A stretch of 64,000 nucleotides of DNA from Macrocystis pyrifera (GCA_031763025.1 JASSKH010000002.1:13137468-13201467); one strand, 5' to 3'. Positions 1 through 12,779 are shown, counted from the stretch's first letter. Numbers and translations: made by a program. The notes: generated by a model not told the origin, from the sequence alone.

Positions 1-1449
1 TGGCACCACACACGTCTTCTTGTACGGGGGGGCGGGCAGAAAAGTGGTCGGCCGCTACAGTAAGTAGTTATTTCTATTTCTTGGTCAACAAACTGATCAT
101 TGGAACATGGTTCATTCTTGAGATGCAGTTGTGAAGTTTTTTGCAGTAATACGTCTTGTCTCTCTCCAACACAAACCTGCCTTCAACTGTTCATTCACCC
201 TTTGGGCGGTACAATACCATGGCAGTGTGGAATGTGTTTCAGAAGCAAAGTACGACGGTTAACACTGCTGTTCGACTGGTATCCATTCAGAAGTAAAACA
301 CCTACGGCCAGCAACGGCGTCGTAATGTGTAGCGTACGGAGTAGTATCGTGCCGAGTATGTCTGTCTGGTATATGTATAGTGACACCCCGCGCGGGTTCT
401 ATGGCCTGTGTGTGATATTTTCGGTTTACATGCTCGTCCATGCTTCAAACCGGTCACAGCAGTAGTATGCCTTATATATTGCCAGGTTGTGCGTGTTGTT
501 GCATTAGCTATACAAGGGTTGGTCACCCATCATAAGCGAAACAGGAACGGTTGATGTTGTTGCGACGCCGCAAAAGGAGTAATGAAACTTTGTTGCGACA
601 TGGCAACGGATGCACGCGTAAAATAAGCAGACGAGTAGTACAGACAAGTACACTGACCAAGTAACGAGAGTTAAAAACTTTCGAGCAGATATGACTGAGT
701 AAGTTATGACACTTTCAGTAAGTATCACGAAAGAGTACACTAGAACCTAGTGGTTGGGTAATCCAAATAGATAGTTGAATGTAGCAAGTTTGACTATGTC
801 ACCTCCATCGAGGGGTCGTATTAAGGATAGCTACCATGCTACCCAGCAGTAGTCAGTGGCCTATATTGAGTCGCTGATCGGTAACATAAGCCGTATGTAG
901 CAAGTAGACCAGAGCAGCACAACTGCGTGCTATGGCAGTACAGCAGAGCGGTGTGTTACATGCCGATTGAGTAGATACGCGGCATGATCAAATGTCGTTT
1001 TGGTATAGATTCAGAACACAAAAAAGCTCGGGAGAACCCCAGATGATCGAACTGATGTTCAAGGGTCCCCGGGGTCCTCGGGTTTGCTGTATGTCTACAG
1101 GTTGATGTAGGGTATTCGTGTTTTGTTTTCGTTTTGGTTGAGCTGAGACAAGCGAGACTGCACCGCGCACTCTCTCACTCTACTTCTCTCCCTTTCTTTT
1201 CTTCCATCCTGTCCTGTTAGACAAGACCGATAATGATACAACAGGCCTGAGAGCCTTTCTTTTGTAATATGCTGTTGTGAACTTGATGGGAGTAATACAC
1301 GCAGCAACCAGCTGGCAAAGCTCAGCTGATAGTGCTTTCCTCCACCGCGGGCTGCCTGACGTAACTCAGGAGCCGCGCACCACACGCCCAAGGCAGAGTT
1401 CCTGTTAAGAAAACCTGATTGCTGTACTGGACAGCTGACCGGTTTCACT
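1..1449. other. anonymous repeat-like DNA, no gene seen
   Basis: No frame here is long, none shows a recognisable motif, and frames on both strands overlap in the way expected by chance. A GC-rich word near 1060-1080 (GGGTCCCCGGGGTCCTCGGG) is related to an interspersed word that recurs at about 1690, 2040, 6010 and 6140. Nothing else can be supported. Confidence 0.6.
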
Positions 1450-1735
1450 GCAGTACTTCATGCCGGGAGGCAGCAGTGTTGATACTTTGCTGCGGCAGTA
1501 TGGGACACTATTATAGGGCCCAGGATCGAGGGAGATCTTGCCGTACGACCTATAGTATCATGAACAGTTAATTTATTTATAGTAGTATGAATACCATATA
1601 GAACGGCTTTACAACAGTACTTTATGCCGAGAGGCAGTGGTGTTGATGCTTTGCTGCGGTAGTAAGGGACAACTATCATCGTAAGGCCCAAGGATCGAGG
1701 GAGATCTTGCCGTACGACCAATAATAGTATTACCC
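1450..1735. repeat. two-copy direct repeat, about 165 bp
   Basis: Two diverged copies (about 1450-1560 and 1615-1730) each run from a cAGTACTTnATGCCG start through GGAGATCTTGCCGTACGACC to a TAGTAT end. The second half carries the word ATCTTGCCGTAC, which belongs to an interspersed family seen again at 2050, 6025 and 6145. No coding frame is conserved between the copies. Confidence 0.6.
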
Positions 1736-3015
1736 ATATATAGAGATACATCCTCCAGGTTGTTGTATTGAGTTTTTAGACCAACGTCTTCTACCCAGCT
1801 TCACTCTGTTCATCCAGCTTCAAGTATGCCCCGTGTGAATATGGTGTATGTGTGTGTTCTTCACGTTAAACCGTTCTTCTACTCGTCGACATCCAGCAAT
1901 AGTGTCCGTGCTGATTCTTCACCTTAGATATGTTCATACGAGTGTTGTGTAGTGCATCCAGCAGATACTTCTGTGTAGGTGCTGTTTCAACGAGTCAACA
2001 TGATAACTTGTCAAGATAGGAAGAGAGATAGGCTCAAGGGTCCCTCGGGATCTTGCCATACAGTTTTAGTATCATGGATATATTGTACAAGGTTCCCCTC
2101 CGGGAGGTGCCGTATTAATTAAGAGGGGAGTGGCGCAAGAGCGAAATAATACTCGTATGAAACCCTGCACACTTGTTTAGAAGTAGCACCTGCACCCACC
2201 CATCATTTTAACGCGAAGAACACACGCACACAACATATCTTTGAGGACAGACTATATTATACTGCTGTTCGCGGAATTAGTGTGGGATCATTACTACAAT
2301 AATATACATAATAGGGTAGGTATCGGTAAGTGGAGATATGTTGATCCAGCTGACTCGCGGCGATTAATTCTTAATAAGCACAAAAAAGTTGCGCGAGGTC
2401 GAGGTTGCGCCATAATACTTAGTGACCGGCTAAGTAAGGTACAGCACACAAATACATATACATACTGGTACTACAGTATAATATATGTTCCCCCAAAATA
2501 AATGTTTCTTGGTGCTTAATAAGGGTAATTTCAAGGTTTTACAGGTAAATGCTCGAGAACAAAAATCGTAGTCCGAGTACTGAGAGTATTGGAGTATATA
2601 CTGGCGGCAAAAATATTGCCAGTACTGAGAAGGCCCAAATATTGAGAGTAATGAGAGTGTGAGCAGTACCGAACCCCAAGAATACAGGTAAGTATGTACC
2701 CGCAGTAGTTTCGAAACACGAAATACTTGGGGTAAAGGCAATATGCGCAGTACAGAACCTCGAGATACTGAGAGTATTCGAAGCACATGCATATATCGAA
2801 ATACTGCCAGACTGCTTTATTAATAGTGCTCGAGTTACTTGTCTCCAGCGAAAGTAGTTTGCTCCAACTCCCACTCGTGTGGGACTATCTGGGTGTGTTT
2901 TGTGCCGAAAGCTGGGCCTGTGACTTGTCGACACGGTGCACACAGACGGCTGAAGTATACTATGAAGTATACTGGGCATATTGAGGGTATTTCATTACTG
3001 CGAGTACTGAGTCTC
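1736..3015. other. anonymous DNA, rich in GAGTACTG-like words
   Basis: No supportable gene. From about 2550 to 3015, and on into the duplicated block, the sequence is built from degenerate GAGTACTG / CAGTACTG / AAATACTG words on both strands. This looks like a decayed short tandem repeat and not like coding sequence. Confidence 0.5.
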
Positions 3016-5882
3016 GCAGAAGCAGCAGCACGAACACTACCAACGAACGAAATACTTCTTCTGCTATAGACTAGTACTGGTATACTCGAAGTACCCGCGG
3101 TACAGAACCCGTGCGAGCCCGAAAATATTATACGCAGTAATATCTACAGAAAGGATCACAAAAATATTGCGAGTACTTGCAGTATATCGAGTACAAAAAC
3201 CCCGAAATACTGCGAGTTACTCAGTGTACGAAGTAATACCTACGGTAATAGCGCAGTATTTTCTCGAACATACTTTGCTTTACTCCCAAGTATTAGTATT
3301 CGGAATGGCTGTGAAATGTTGAGGTATGAACGCACGCCACACGCAAGCGCGCCCAAACTCTTTAATTTGGGCTAAAACACGCAAGCAACATGTAATATAG
3401 GGTTTCCCCGTGAAAAAAAAAAACGTCGCGAAGATCGTCGTCTGGGGAAAAAAAAGACGTCTCGAGGTTACGCCGCTTTATTATCCGTAAAAATACGAAA
3501 ATCTGGGAATTTTACCACGACGAAAAAATCTCACGAGAGGTACTTTTACGGCCTGTTTTTTTTCGTCGTGAGGATGAACAGCTGCGAACAGACCGCACCC
3601 AGCCCATCCGCCCCTGCTCCATATATATATCCCAACCTTGGCATCCCTCATCTGGGTCGCTGAAAGCAATCCACAGCAGCAGTGTAAACCACGACGACAA
3701 TACCGCTTCAACGTGGGGCCGGCCGGCACCGCAGGAGATACTGCTTTCTGTTTGGGTGCGACCCATCTACAGCTCTGCGCTGATCGCCAGTTGAGTTTCT
3801 TGTCGACGGTAACATGTCCTCGGGTGCACGCAGCAAGGGGCATGCAATCACACCAACAACGAGCGCAAGACATTCCCTTCGTACTTGCACCCCGCAGAAC
3901 CTAGGCCGTCGCGAAGGGTATGGAGAGCCGCAGCATGCCGGACTGGGGGTGGAGGGGGGTGGCGTTGGGCCAGTGAGGGCGACCGGGAGCAACGGCTCTT
4001 CTGTGCGTCTGGGTGATAGTTTTCAAATTGGCTCGCTGGGACTCTCACCGGAGTTTTGTAATTTGTGAGCACGAGGGGTGGGGGAGCTGCTGCTGTCACA
4101 GTGGTTGGAGGTTCGAGCGGGGTGGAGAAGGCAGATCACACAAGGACGAGGATGAGCAGGGGGGGAATAACGCAGGCGGCGGTACCGCAGCAGGATATAT
4201 ATGCTTGGGGTTGTATGTAGCGGGTCATTCGGAGCATATGGCCTTCGTATGATGTACGAAGCTACATGCACGGAGGATCGCTGCATCGCTGCCTACGTGA
4301 TTTTGCGTTTTTTAAGATGTGCTACTGCTGTGCTGTAATGACCAGGCACGAGTGTTTTACACCAGGTATGACACCTGGTAGGAAGTGCTGTTTGCTGTAT
4401 GCACTCGTACGTGCGGCAACTGCTGCTGTACGATCTTCAGGCATCCAGTAAACAACACACACGTGATTGGACCCACGAACGGAAGGGGTGTACAATGGCA
4501 GCGCAGCTTGCAAAGTTAAGTATCAACTATTTATGAATCAGTCGAACTCACAGCTGACGTATTTCAAAATTTATAAAATGGCAGTAGCGCCAGTTTTGAG
4601 CAGCTGTTACAGGTTAGCAAAAACCGGGCCTTCGTTGTTCACGAAAAGGCACGAGCGGCGAGATCTCCATAACTTTCGCAGACTACTCGCCAAACTGTCC
4701 TTCAAACGTCACGGCGAACTTCACGACGATATTTTAGAAACTGAGACGACGTTCTCCGCGACGTTCTTTCACGGCGTTTTGTAAAAAATACGGGGAAACC
4801 CTATAATATATCATATTATACGTTAAGAAAAGCAAGGTGTGGACGAAAATATCATTATTATACTGTAGTACTCTGTTGTAGTCCTGGCACAAAAAAAGTC
4901 AAGAGTGAAATTTTAAAAAAAAACGTGGATGGCGCGAGTCGAACCTCCGAAACGAAAATGTTATCCAGATGCAGTACAAACGTACACGCTAGAACAACAG
5001 CAAGCAGTGGTGCTCGTATAACTAGCACGTCGTGTTTTTTACGCAATCTAAAACAATTTGCACCATTCCCTACAGCAGTAGAGTAGCTTGTACAGGTATG
5101 ACTGCATATTCAACGGTACTGCCGTAAAATGCCACGCGAGGAATGTACGGGTACTGATCCCCTTTCAGCTGGCTCTAGGATCTATCGGTCAGCAATGTAG
5201 GACGCACTGCAATAAGAATTACTACTCTGTGCTGCTAAAAAAGCAGCTCTGCTGTAGTAAGTATGTTGTGTACGAACGCTGCTGTGCGAATGAGCCGCAG
5301 TACGATCATCCATGCGCGCAAGATGTGCCCACTGCTGCTGCTGCTGCTGGGCAGCAGGATTGGTTGTGGTGCTGTAGGAAGCTGGAGGTAAGCACGTTCA
5401 GTGCACTGCTGTGAGTATTTGTTCTCTAGGCCGTGCTCCGTGCAACAACCCAAAAAAAATGTATGAGGATATTATACGTCATGCTGGGTATACACGGATA
5501 AAAAAATATATGAGAGACGATGAAATGCGGACGGCAGGCTCCGACAAACACAACCAACCACAGCAACACTGCGCATATGGGTTTGTCGAACACGCACGGC
5601 GTGTGGGCGGCAGCGTTGGGACGATGGGATCTGTGCATGTTGTCTGTTGTGTACCTCAGGCATGTGCTCACACAGCTCATGAGAGCTGGGGGGAGAAAAC
5701 AGAGAGCATGTATGTATGTTTACCGATACGTACGTACAAAATAAGGCCTCTCGTACTGAAACCAGGGAAATCGTCTTATCCACTCCCGCCGGAAAAAAAA
5801 CTTTGGGCCCCCGTCACGTCCAGAGTGCACGGATCGCACCGAGACCTCGACCAATGTGTCCGGCCGGGCTTCCTGTGTCCGA
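3016..5882. repeat. segmental duplication copy 1 (partner 32765-34772)
   Basis: Blocks of 3016-3395 and 4806-5882 align collinearly with 32765-34772. Examples are the CCCGCGGTACAGAACCC block, the GCGCCCAAACTCTTT block, the GAGTCGAACCTC block at 4935 and 33491, and the closing Gly/Pro-coding-like block ending in GTGTCCGA. Divergence is high, with many indels. Copy 1 contains a 1.4-kb DNA transposon that copy 2 lacks. Similarity stops at about 5882, whereas copy 2 runs straight into the 3.1-kb tandem array. Confidence 0.75.
3396..4805. mobile_element. non-autonomous DNA transposon with long inverted ends
   Basis: The ends are a perfect 16-bp inverted repeat (TATAGGGTTTCCCCGT on the left, its complement on the right). 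Imperfect inverted similarity continues inwards: an A/T run, then AACGTCGCG-AGA-CGTCGTCT on both arms. The block is absent from the paralogous copy near 33220, which gives an empty site. If the outer TA pairs are target duplication, the target is TA as for Tc1/mariner-like elements, but the flanks are AT-rich and the exact duplication cannot be fixed. No transposase frame is visible, so the element looks non-autonomous. A 43-bp AATCAGTCGAACTCACAG-type word inside (about 4536-4579) recurs at 33319-33361. Confidence 0.7.
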
Positions 5883-5968
5883 GCATTTGGTGTTGTGCCG
5901 AAAAGTGCTTTGTACGAAGAGAAAAGTTGGCTAAAGTACGAAAATTTGACAATTATACGTATACATAA

Positions 5969-6240
5969 TACGTCCTCTATGTACGTTTGTGCAAAAAGCA
6001 TACTGCAAGCCAAAGGGTCCCTCGGGAACTTGCCGTACAGCAGTTTTAGTATTATGGACATCTTGTATACGTCCTCTATGTACGTATGTCAGATGTGTAA
6101 AAAGCGTGCTGCGAGCCACCTGCGAGCGAAAGGGTCCTTCGGGATCTTGCCGTACAGTTTTAGTATTATGGGTTTATTGTATACGTCCTTTATGTACGTA
6201 TGTGTAAAAACCACACTGCGAGCCACCCCCCCTGTACGCT
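5969..6240. repeat. tandem repeat, about 2.5 copies of a 100-115 bp unit
   Basis: Each unit begins TACGTCCTnTATGTACG, continues through a GTAAAAA-type segment and GGGTCCCTCGGGATCTTG, and ends TTTTAGTATTATGG. Copies start near 5969, 6069 and 6182, and the last is truncated. The central word also occurs singly at about 2040. Confidence 0.75.
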
Positions 6241-8959
6241 TGTGGTTTAGTATTCACCAACCCCGTATATCGATAAATCAACCTTGTTCGGGAAATAAAT
6301 AAATAAAAACTGCAGGTACAGCGTACAGCAGCAGTGTGGTTCCTGTATTTTCTTCCAAATTACATGCACTAACACTTTTTGATATCAATACCAATACTGT
6401 ACGGCAGTGCAGGTCGTCAGCACTATTCTTTTCATCTTTTTGAGCATCGTGCGTAGTGTTTAGACTACTGATAGCATTGTAGAGACGGAGATACGGCTCT
6501 TCTGTGTAATTCCGAGTTGAGGCGCCTTTGCTCCGGGCGGCGGTAGACAAGTTTTCGTGGCATGGTAGGCTCATCAGTAACTACGTCCAGCTTCACACGT
6601 AGAACCACCTATGGGAGGCGCTCATCCCGCAATGATATTCAAAAGTACTCCCTACTACTGCTGTTTCGATACCAGCAGCGAGATATTCTTCAACACCAGT
6701 ACATGTGATATGTGACAACGAAAATACTGACGGTTGATCAGGTTGGGCTGACTAATTGAGTCGTACTTATATTGACAGCACACAGCAATACTTTCCATGG
6801 TAGTCTAAATGAATACAGCACATCAATCAACTTTACTACTCGGATTCCATGCCTTTCCGAACACACCGGGCAGCTCGTCACTGGTACGCGCCATGTCATG
6901 CTTGCTACCGGTATCTCATTGGGTCCATGTCCCTGGTCTTACATCGGTGGTCCCGCATGTTACGGCATGCGCTGCGCGAGTTTTCTAGCTTTGGTGTGTG
7001 ACTTGAAGTCTAAGTCAATCAGGGCGACACAGCAGCCTACCCCCCCCGATTTTTTTTTTTTTTTTTTTATTTTTTGCGCTCGAGGAAAAACGTACATCAA
7101 GAGTAATATAGCATTTTCGACTGTGGATACGACATCAGAAAAAGAGAAGGATCACCACGGTTGTGTTTCACCCGCTCCATACCTGTTGGCCTGGTGCTAA
7201 TCAGGTTGGGCTGCATCGATATATCTAGCCCGAACCCTCCGGACACAGCAAGCCACACCTTCCTCCGTTGTGTGCAAGCTCATCATCGTCCAGGTGAAAC
7301 TATGTCACCCCGTGTGACCCGTGCCCCCCGAGGGCTTGCGTAGCCGGTCTTCATCTGCTCCAGTTTTTTTTGTCCTTTCCTCTTGTACTTGGCTTTCAGT
7401 CCTCCAGGTGTTGTACCTGATACTCGAGCGCAACGCTCGGTTGGTATACAACACAGAAAATGGTACGACCGGAGACATCGAAGAGGGTCAAACGTGCATC
7501 GGACTTTCGATTTGGTGTGCATAATACGACGATTGGTCTATTACTACTGCTGTAGTCTACAAGCATCGCGGCAAGAAACTAGTCACCAAAATATACGTGG
7601 TTTTCTTGAAAATTCTATGTTTGCCAGCCGACAATGCACGGTGTTGTCCAGGGGTTCATGGTTCTATAGGGTTACGTACGCCCAAACGGCGTAAGGCTCA
7701 ACGTTGTTAGTTTCCGGTATCACCTAACCAGGCAAACGTACACGAGAGCATGCGTGCATTAGTACGTACGGCACCTTTGGCTTGTATCGATACCTGTCGA
7801 TTGCTTTCGGTTTTGAAGACCAGTTGTGGTCAATAGCACGCAGTCATTTATTAACAAACATGCATGTGTGTGCGATCATGAACAACGAGCGAACAGACGA
7901 GCACGAGCAACAGGCAAACGGAGCACGAGCAACGAGTATGCCCGCATGCATTGACCAGATAAGTATCTTCAAAGCCTCACGAAACAAACAAGCAGAGCAC
8001 CATTGGCAGCGTGAATACATAACAGCATATTGCACGTATCACCATCATACAAGGCAGGCAACAACGAAAACATGTGAACGTATGCATATACCAAGTAACT
8101 GGTATGCAAATGAAGTATTATGCAAGATCAAACGTGGGATTACACAAATAACACGACGACATTATTTCACAAGCTTGCAATCGCTCCGATCTCTTGCACA
8201 CGTTTTGCGAACACTCCGATCTCCTGCAATGCACTTCGATCTCCCTGGGTTCACCATGTTACAGCAGGGTACAGCTCTCAGACCCTAAAAAGGACCTGCG
8301 CTCGTTAGATCTCTGAGGCCGGCTCACCTGTTGTTCGGGGGTTCGAGGAAGTGCCTTCAAGCAGTAATGATCGGGTCACGCAGAACGTGGATCGATGCAA
8401 TGCGGTAAATGCAAGCAGTCAGCGTGAACACTCAACGAAGCATCACAGACACGATGACGGGCATGACGGGCAACGCAGGGCCCAAGGGGCTGGGGGTCGA
8501 TAGGACAGGTATCACAGATCACTTGGCTTTGACTTTCTTTCTTCACTTGGTGGTGTTTTGTAAACACCGGGTGGTTCCGGAACCTCGTTACTGGCTCTGT
8601 ACCCGAGACCGAAGGCGTTCCCACACCGGGGATCCTACCTGCCCCTATAAGATCCGCCCAGAGGATGCTAACCAAAGCTTGCCCTCTGCCTATCGAATAG
8701 ACCCGACGCGTGACCCTGATCAGGACAGTGGTCTCGCGCCGTATTATCCTCCCCATAGCGCTGGTCACGACAGTCACAGCGCTATGAACCTCCCTCCCTG
8801 GCGCCACCTGCTGTAACACAGGTAACACCCGTGCAGCTGTTCTTGGCGGAAACGGGAGCCACGGGTTAGCGTGTTGCTCGAAGGAAAGAGTAATATTGAT
8901 TAATAGTAGTCGGAAGGAACCGAGTACTACTCTTTTTTGTGGTGGACACTACACTACTA
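6241..8959. other. anonymous DNA, no supported gene
   Basis: Open frames of 130-170 codons exist (for example 7782-8288 plus and 8376-8828 minus). They overlap rivals of equal length on the other strand and show no domain, repeat or compositional sign of coding. A pure 19-T run sits at 7050-7068 behind a C8 run. It could be the reverse-strand poly(A) tail of a retroposed copy, but no target duplication was found. Confidence 0.5.
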
Positions 8960-9772
8960 CATGCACGCGGTACCATCGGCTGACTACTATACCGTCACTA
9001 TACACCACCACCACTACTACGCAGACGTTGTACGGGTAGAAGAAACATGCACTCTACAAAATACTACCTGGTACACTACTGCGACCACCAACTATACTGC
9101 TACAAAGTACTACTGCTGACTAAACCCTCATACAATCTACAGACAATCTCAAACGGGCACGTCGTATAACCACACGGTACCATGGATAGGGGCATGACTG
9201 CTATAATATACTGTTACAACACACCGCCAGTAATACGTAGATACATGCAGTACAGGTAGAAGCAGCATGAATAAATACTGCACTACAATACCTTCTACTA
9301 CACATAACTGTTTGTTCCTATGATAATACTAAAGCTTCTCTACAACGGCGACGCAGCATGCAACCGGTACCATGAGTTGGGGGCATGACTACTATATACC
9401 TGGTATACTACTACTCTTCTTAATGTACACCAATACAACTACGCGGCAGATGGATGTACTGCTGTAGTAAAAATGGTAGAAGCAGCAAGCACGCTACAAA
9501 CTACCTGGCACTATAATACTATTACGACTACTCTTAATGATGATTTCGTAAATGTACAGGCTACCTATTCTATACGACGGTTGATGGCATCTACTGCTAT
9601 TGGCCACATCGGTACCATGAGTTGAGGGCATTATTATTTTGACTATACTGCTGTTACTCTTAATGTAAACCACAACTACTACGCAGATAGATGTACTGTA
9701 GTAAAGGCAGAAGCGGCATGCACGCTACAAACTACCTTGGTAACATAATACTACGACTACTCTGTAATATAC
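8960..9772. repeat. degenerate tandem array, four copies of about 200-240 bp
   Basis: Copies start at the word GGTACCAT near 8969, 9176, 9367 and 9611. Each continues with a GGGGCATGACTAC-like segment, a TACTACTACGCAGA segment, a GTAGAAGCAGCATGCACGCTACAAA segment and a TACTACGACTACTC end. They are strongly diverged from each other and dominated by TAC/TAG trinucleotides. The array stops at the left boundary of the CAG-rich element at 9773. Confidence 0.7.
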
Positions 9773-9936
9773 TAGTAATTGGTGGTAATGAGGCGCGACC
9801 TCAGCAATACCTGCAGTAGTCATATCTGCGATGCATCATGCCAAACATTTGTGCTGAACCAACACGAACGAACATCTACTGCTGCTGTACCTACTACCTA
9901 TACGCCGTCGTTGGTGAATATTCTTGGCATCATCTA

Positions 9937-10194
9937 TGTTCGTTTGGATCGTTCCAGCAGCGACGGTTACAAGTTGTAGAGGGTTGCGTATATCTTCGCA
10001 GGCGTTATTATGAAGTATGCCGTGTGTTCACGAGGAGAGTTTGAGCACTCCGTTCTCTGCTCCGTTCTCTGCTCCGAGCTACGAGCTAGGCTCCGCTCTC
10101 TCTCCCCTCTTCTGTCCTCTAATACAACGATTATTACGAAACTCATCAGACCACGTGGTGGTCAGGGCATCCAGGCTTGGACTCTACGAACACA
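9937..10194 (+). repeat. 5-prime LTR of the copia element
   Basis: It matches 14953-15210 over its full 258 bp with a small number of substitutions (for example TATATC against TATAAC near 9995, TCAGACCACG against TCTGACCACA near 10150). It starts TG and ends ACA; the other LTR ends AAA. Confidence 0.88.
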
Positions 10195-10235
10195 CTAGTA
10201 CTTGAACGTTTGAGGTCTGGTACCAGAAGCCCACG

Positions 10236-11081
10236 ATGCCCTCGAAGGGATCGGCTCAAGAAGAGCGCGACTCTCCAAGTGACGTTGAAACGCTGCGACG
10301 CGAGGTCGAACTGGCGATGGAGAACAGCGAGGCGTCGATGCTGAATGCCATGAGGGAAATGATGGCCGAATTCATGAGGAACAACGGTCGATCGGAGCCA
10401 GGCAGCGCTGAAGGCAGCGTTGCTGTAGGAGAACGTCCAGCAGGGGTAGGGACCACTGCTGTAGGAGAAAGCCCAAGAGGGGCAGTACCCACTGCTGAAG
10501 TACGAGAGACTACTGCTGCCGTTGAAGCAGGCATTGGTCGATCGGAGTCCGGCAGCGCTGAGGGTAGCGCTGCTGTAGGGGAGAGCCCACAAGGGGCAGT
10601 ACCCACTGCTGTAAGACAGATTGCAGCAGAACAAGAGACACATTTGCGTGAGGGCGCCTCGCCAGATTTGGGAGCAACTGGACGCGGAGGAACTGCGTTG
10701 CCTGTCGAGGTTGACCCACCGAGGGGTCATCCAGACCAGCATGGGAGGACAGGAGGATGCGGTGCATACCCTGGCGGTGAGTTGGGTGGTGTATTTGATA
10801 TGCTTCTATCGCGCCATTTGGCCTTCAAACACACTCCTGTGCCATCGTTTAGTGGGCTAAAATCTGAGTTCAACCCCTGGACAAGAGACGCTCGGTATTA
10901 CGCCAACGGAGTTGGTTTCTTGTCTGCTTTCGTGTCGGATCCACCGCAGTACATTCCCGTAGGGGAATTAGACACCGAAAACTCGATGCTTGTCGCAAGG
11001 GGGTTTAGCCGCGAAAGTGTGCACAGACATACACTGGCGTGGAATTTCCTGTCGACGGGCCCTCAAGAGCAAGAGCGATAA
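10236..11081 (+). pseudogene. copia gag, N-terminal part (frame broken)
   Basis: This 281-residue frame starts at the first ATG after the putative primer-binding site. Residues about 15-50 are charged and helical, of coiled-coil type. They are followed by two imperfect tandem copies of a GRSEPGSAEGS...GAVPTA segment. From about residue 185 (FDMLLSRHLAFKHTPVPSFSG) the sequence looks like the start of a copia capsid domain. The frame then runs out at 11081, while the capsid continues in the overlapping next frame from about 10990, so a single-base frameshift lies between 10990 and 11081. The expected product would be the structural Gag that packages element RNA. Confidence 0.75.
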
Positions 11082-12612
11082 AAGCATTTTACACCGGTGT
11101 ACCTCGCCGAGGCAAGCGTGGGACGCTCTCCTTGCGTGGTACGGCCCTCAGACGACGGGGGCCAAGTCAGACCTCTCCCGACGCCTTAACAGTTTTAAGA
11201 TGGCGCCGGGGAGCAACCCGCTCGAGGAGATGGGCAGGATCGAGGATCTTTCCGCGGAAATGCGAACAGCAGGAATGTCAGTAGACGACCACATGCTGTA
11301 CACCATCTTTATTGACGCTCTGCCTGCCGAATACGAAGTGGAGGCTCGGAACCTGGCATCACGTGACAGCATCGGCCGTGATGACATCATCAAGGCTGTT
11401 CGAGAACGGCATCACCGACTTTCTGGAAACAGGAAGAAGGGGTCCAACTCTGGCCACGCAGGCCATGCTATGTACGCCGCCGCCGCCGGCGGTGGCGGTG
11501 GTCGCCGGAAAGGTGGAGGAAATGGTAAAGAAAAAGGTGGACGACGGGGTCACGGACGAGGCGGTAGAAGCACCAACGAGGACTGTGGTGGCTCGGCCGC
11601 GGCTGCTGGTGGCAATGGCAGCAACGCCAAAGCCGCCAGCGGAAGTACTCCAGTGGGCAAGTGTCATAGGTGTGGCAAGAAGGGCCATTGGAGGAGCGAG
11701 TGCACGGCGAAGCTATGCAGTCGATGCCAGGGACGCGGGCACTCTGCCGATGCCTGTGCCACGTCCACGGATCGATGCAGTCGATGCAACGGGCTGGGGC
11801 ACGCTGCTGATGTCTGCCCCTCATCGAAAGAAGAGCTTTTTCCTGGCGCGAAACTCCCGGCCACGACGTCGTTGTGGGCGGAAGCGTCCCACTGGGCGTG
11901 TGACGCCTTGAACCGCACAACAACAACAGCTAACCCGCAGAGCAAGTCGCCGCATGAGATGAGGCATGGTACCCCCCCCCCGGTAGTACTACTGCCCTTC
12001 CTAAAGCCTGGCTATTGCAAGGTGAAGAGGGAAAACAAGTCACAGGCGAAAGCGCAAGAGTGCTTTCACCTTGGCCCTGCAACAAACTACCCCGGAGATT
12101 CAGTACGAGTGCTGAAAACGAACCGCACTGTGCTAATAACGCGCAATGTCACCTGGCAACGCGTGTCGCTCGCACCACCTGTACCTGCCCAGGCGAATGA
12201 CTCCCTGTCTACGGAGAAGGGGGGGTCAGAGGCAGACGACGTGAGAACGTCGGATCGAGGTGGTGGGGGGGTGGTGGATGAGCTGGACGACGGCCTGGCT
12301 CACTTGAACGACCTCGACGTGACGTGGGGTTTTGACCTGGACGCGTTTATGCAGGAGCGCGCACAGCAGGCACCTGCCGCCGGCGAGGTCGGCGGCGAAA
12401 CACCCGAGACGATGGGTTCGTCTCAAGGGGGCGCCGTGGACGCCTCCTCGGTCCCGACAGGGAGGGCCGAAACAGCCGAGACGATGGATTCGTCTCAAGG
12501 GGGCGTCCACGTCTCAAGGGGGCGCCGTGGACGCCTCCTCCGTCCCGGCAGGGGGGACCGGAAGCGACTCGGGGGCAGCATCAGCCTCCGACACCGGACA
12601 AGGGGACGGTGA
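10990..12612 (+). pseudogene. copia Gag C-terminus fused to integrase tail
   Basis: Residues 1-150 carry a copia capsid motif (SPRQAWDALLAWYG, then IDALPAEYE). After a Gly/Lys-rich linker come three CX2CX4HX4C zinc knuckles at about 225-238, 243-256 and 263-276. From about residue 293 (LWAEASHWACDALNRT) to 390 (ITRNVTW) the sequence is the C-terminal part of a copia integrase. Protease, the integrase zinc finger and the DDE core are absent, so an in-frame deletion has joined Gag to the integrase tail near 11840-11870. The 3-prime part holds tandem copies of a 50-70 bp SSQGGAVDASS-coding unit (12410-12560), after which the frame is lost. Confidence 0.85.
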
Positions 12613-12779
12613 GGATCCCCCGCGGTCCTGTCGGGGAGGCCAGCACACGAGCTCAGCAGCTGGGGCCGGCTCCCCCCGACTGTACGGGGCCGGACCCGGG
12701 GTCAAAGCCAACGCCTGGAGGGTGAACCTGCTGTGCAACTGAAAGGACCGCAGACGCGCTGCTTGCGGCAGCGTACGAG

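Noticed and set aside
4925..4950. Possible tRNA because of a GGTTCGA-like T-loop (complement), also at 33491, 44763 and 53375
   Set aside because: No matching acceptor stem, D-arm or anticodon arm could be placed around any of these. The word occurs inside repeats and LTRs.
7050..7068. LINE or SINE tail (reverse-strand poly(A))
   Set aside because: No target duplication, endonuclease or RT frame, or internal promoter boxes could be found beside it.
8376..8828. Candidate gene on either strand (135 and 150 codons)
   Set aside because: The two strands give equally long frames and neither shows a domain or a compositional signal, so no call is made.
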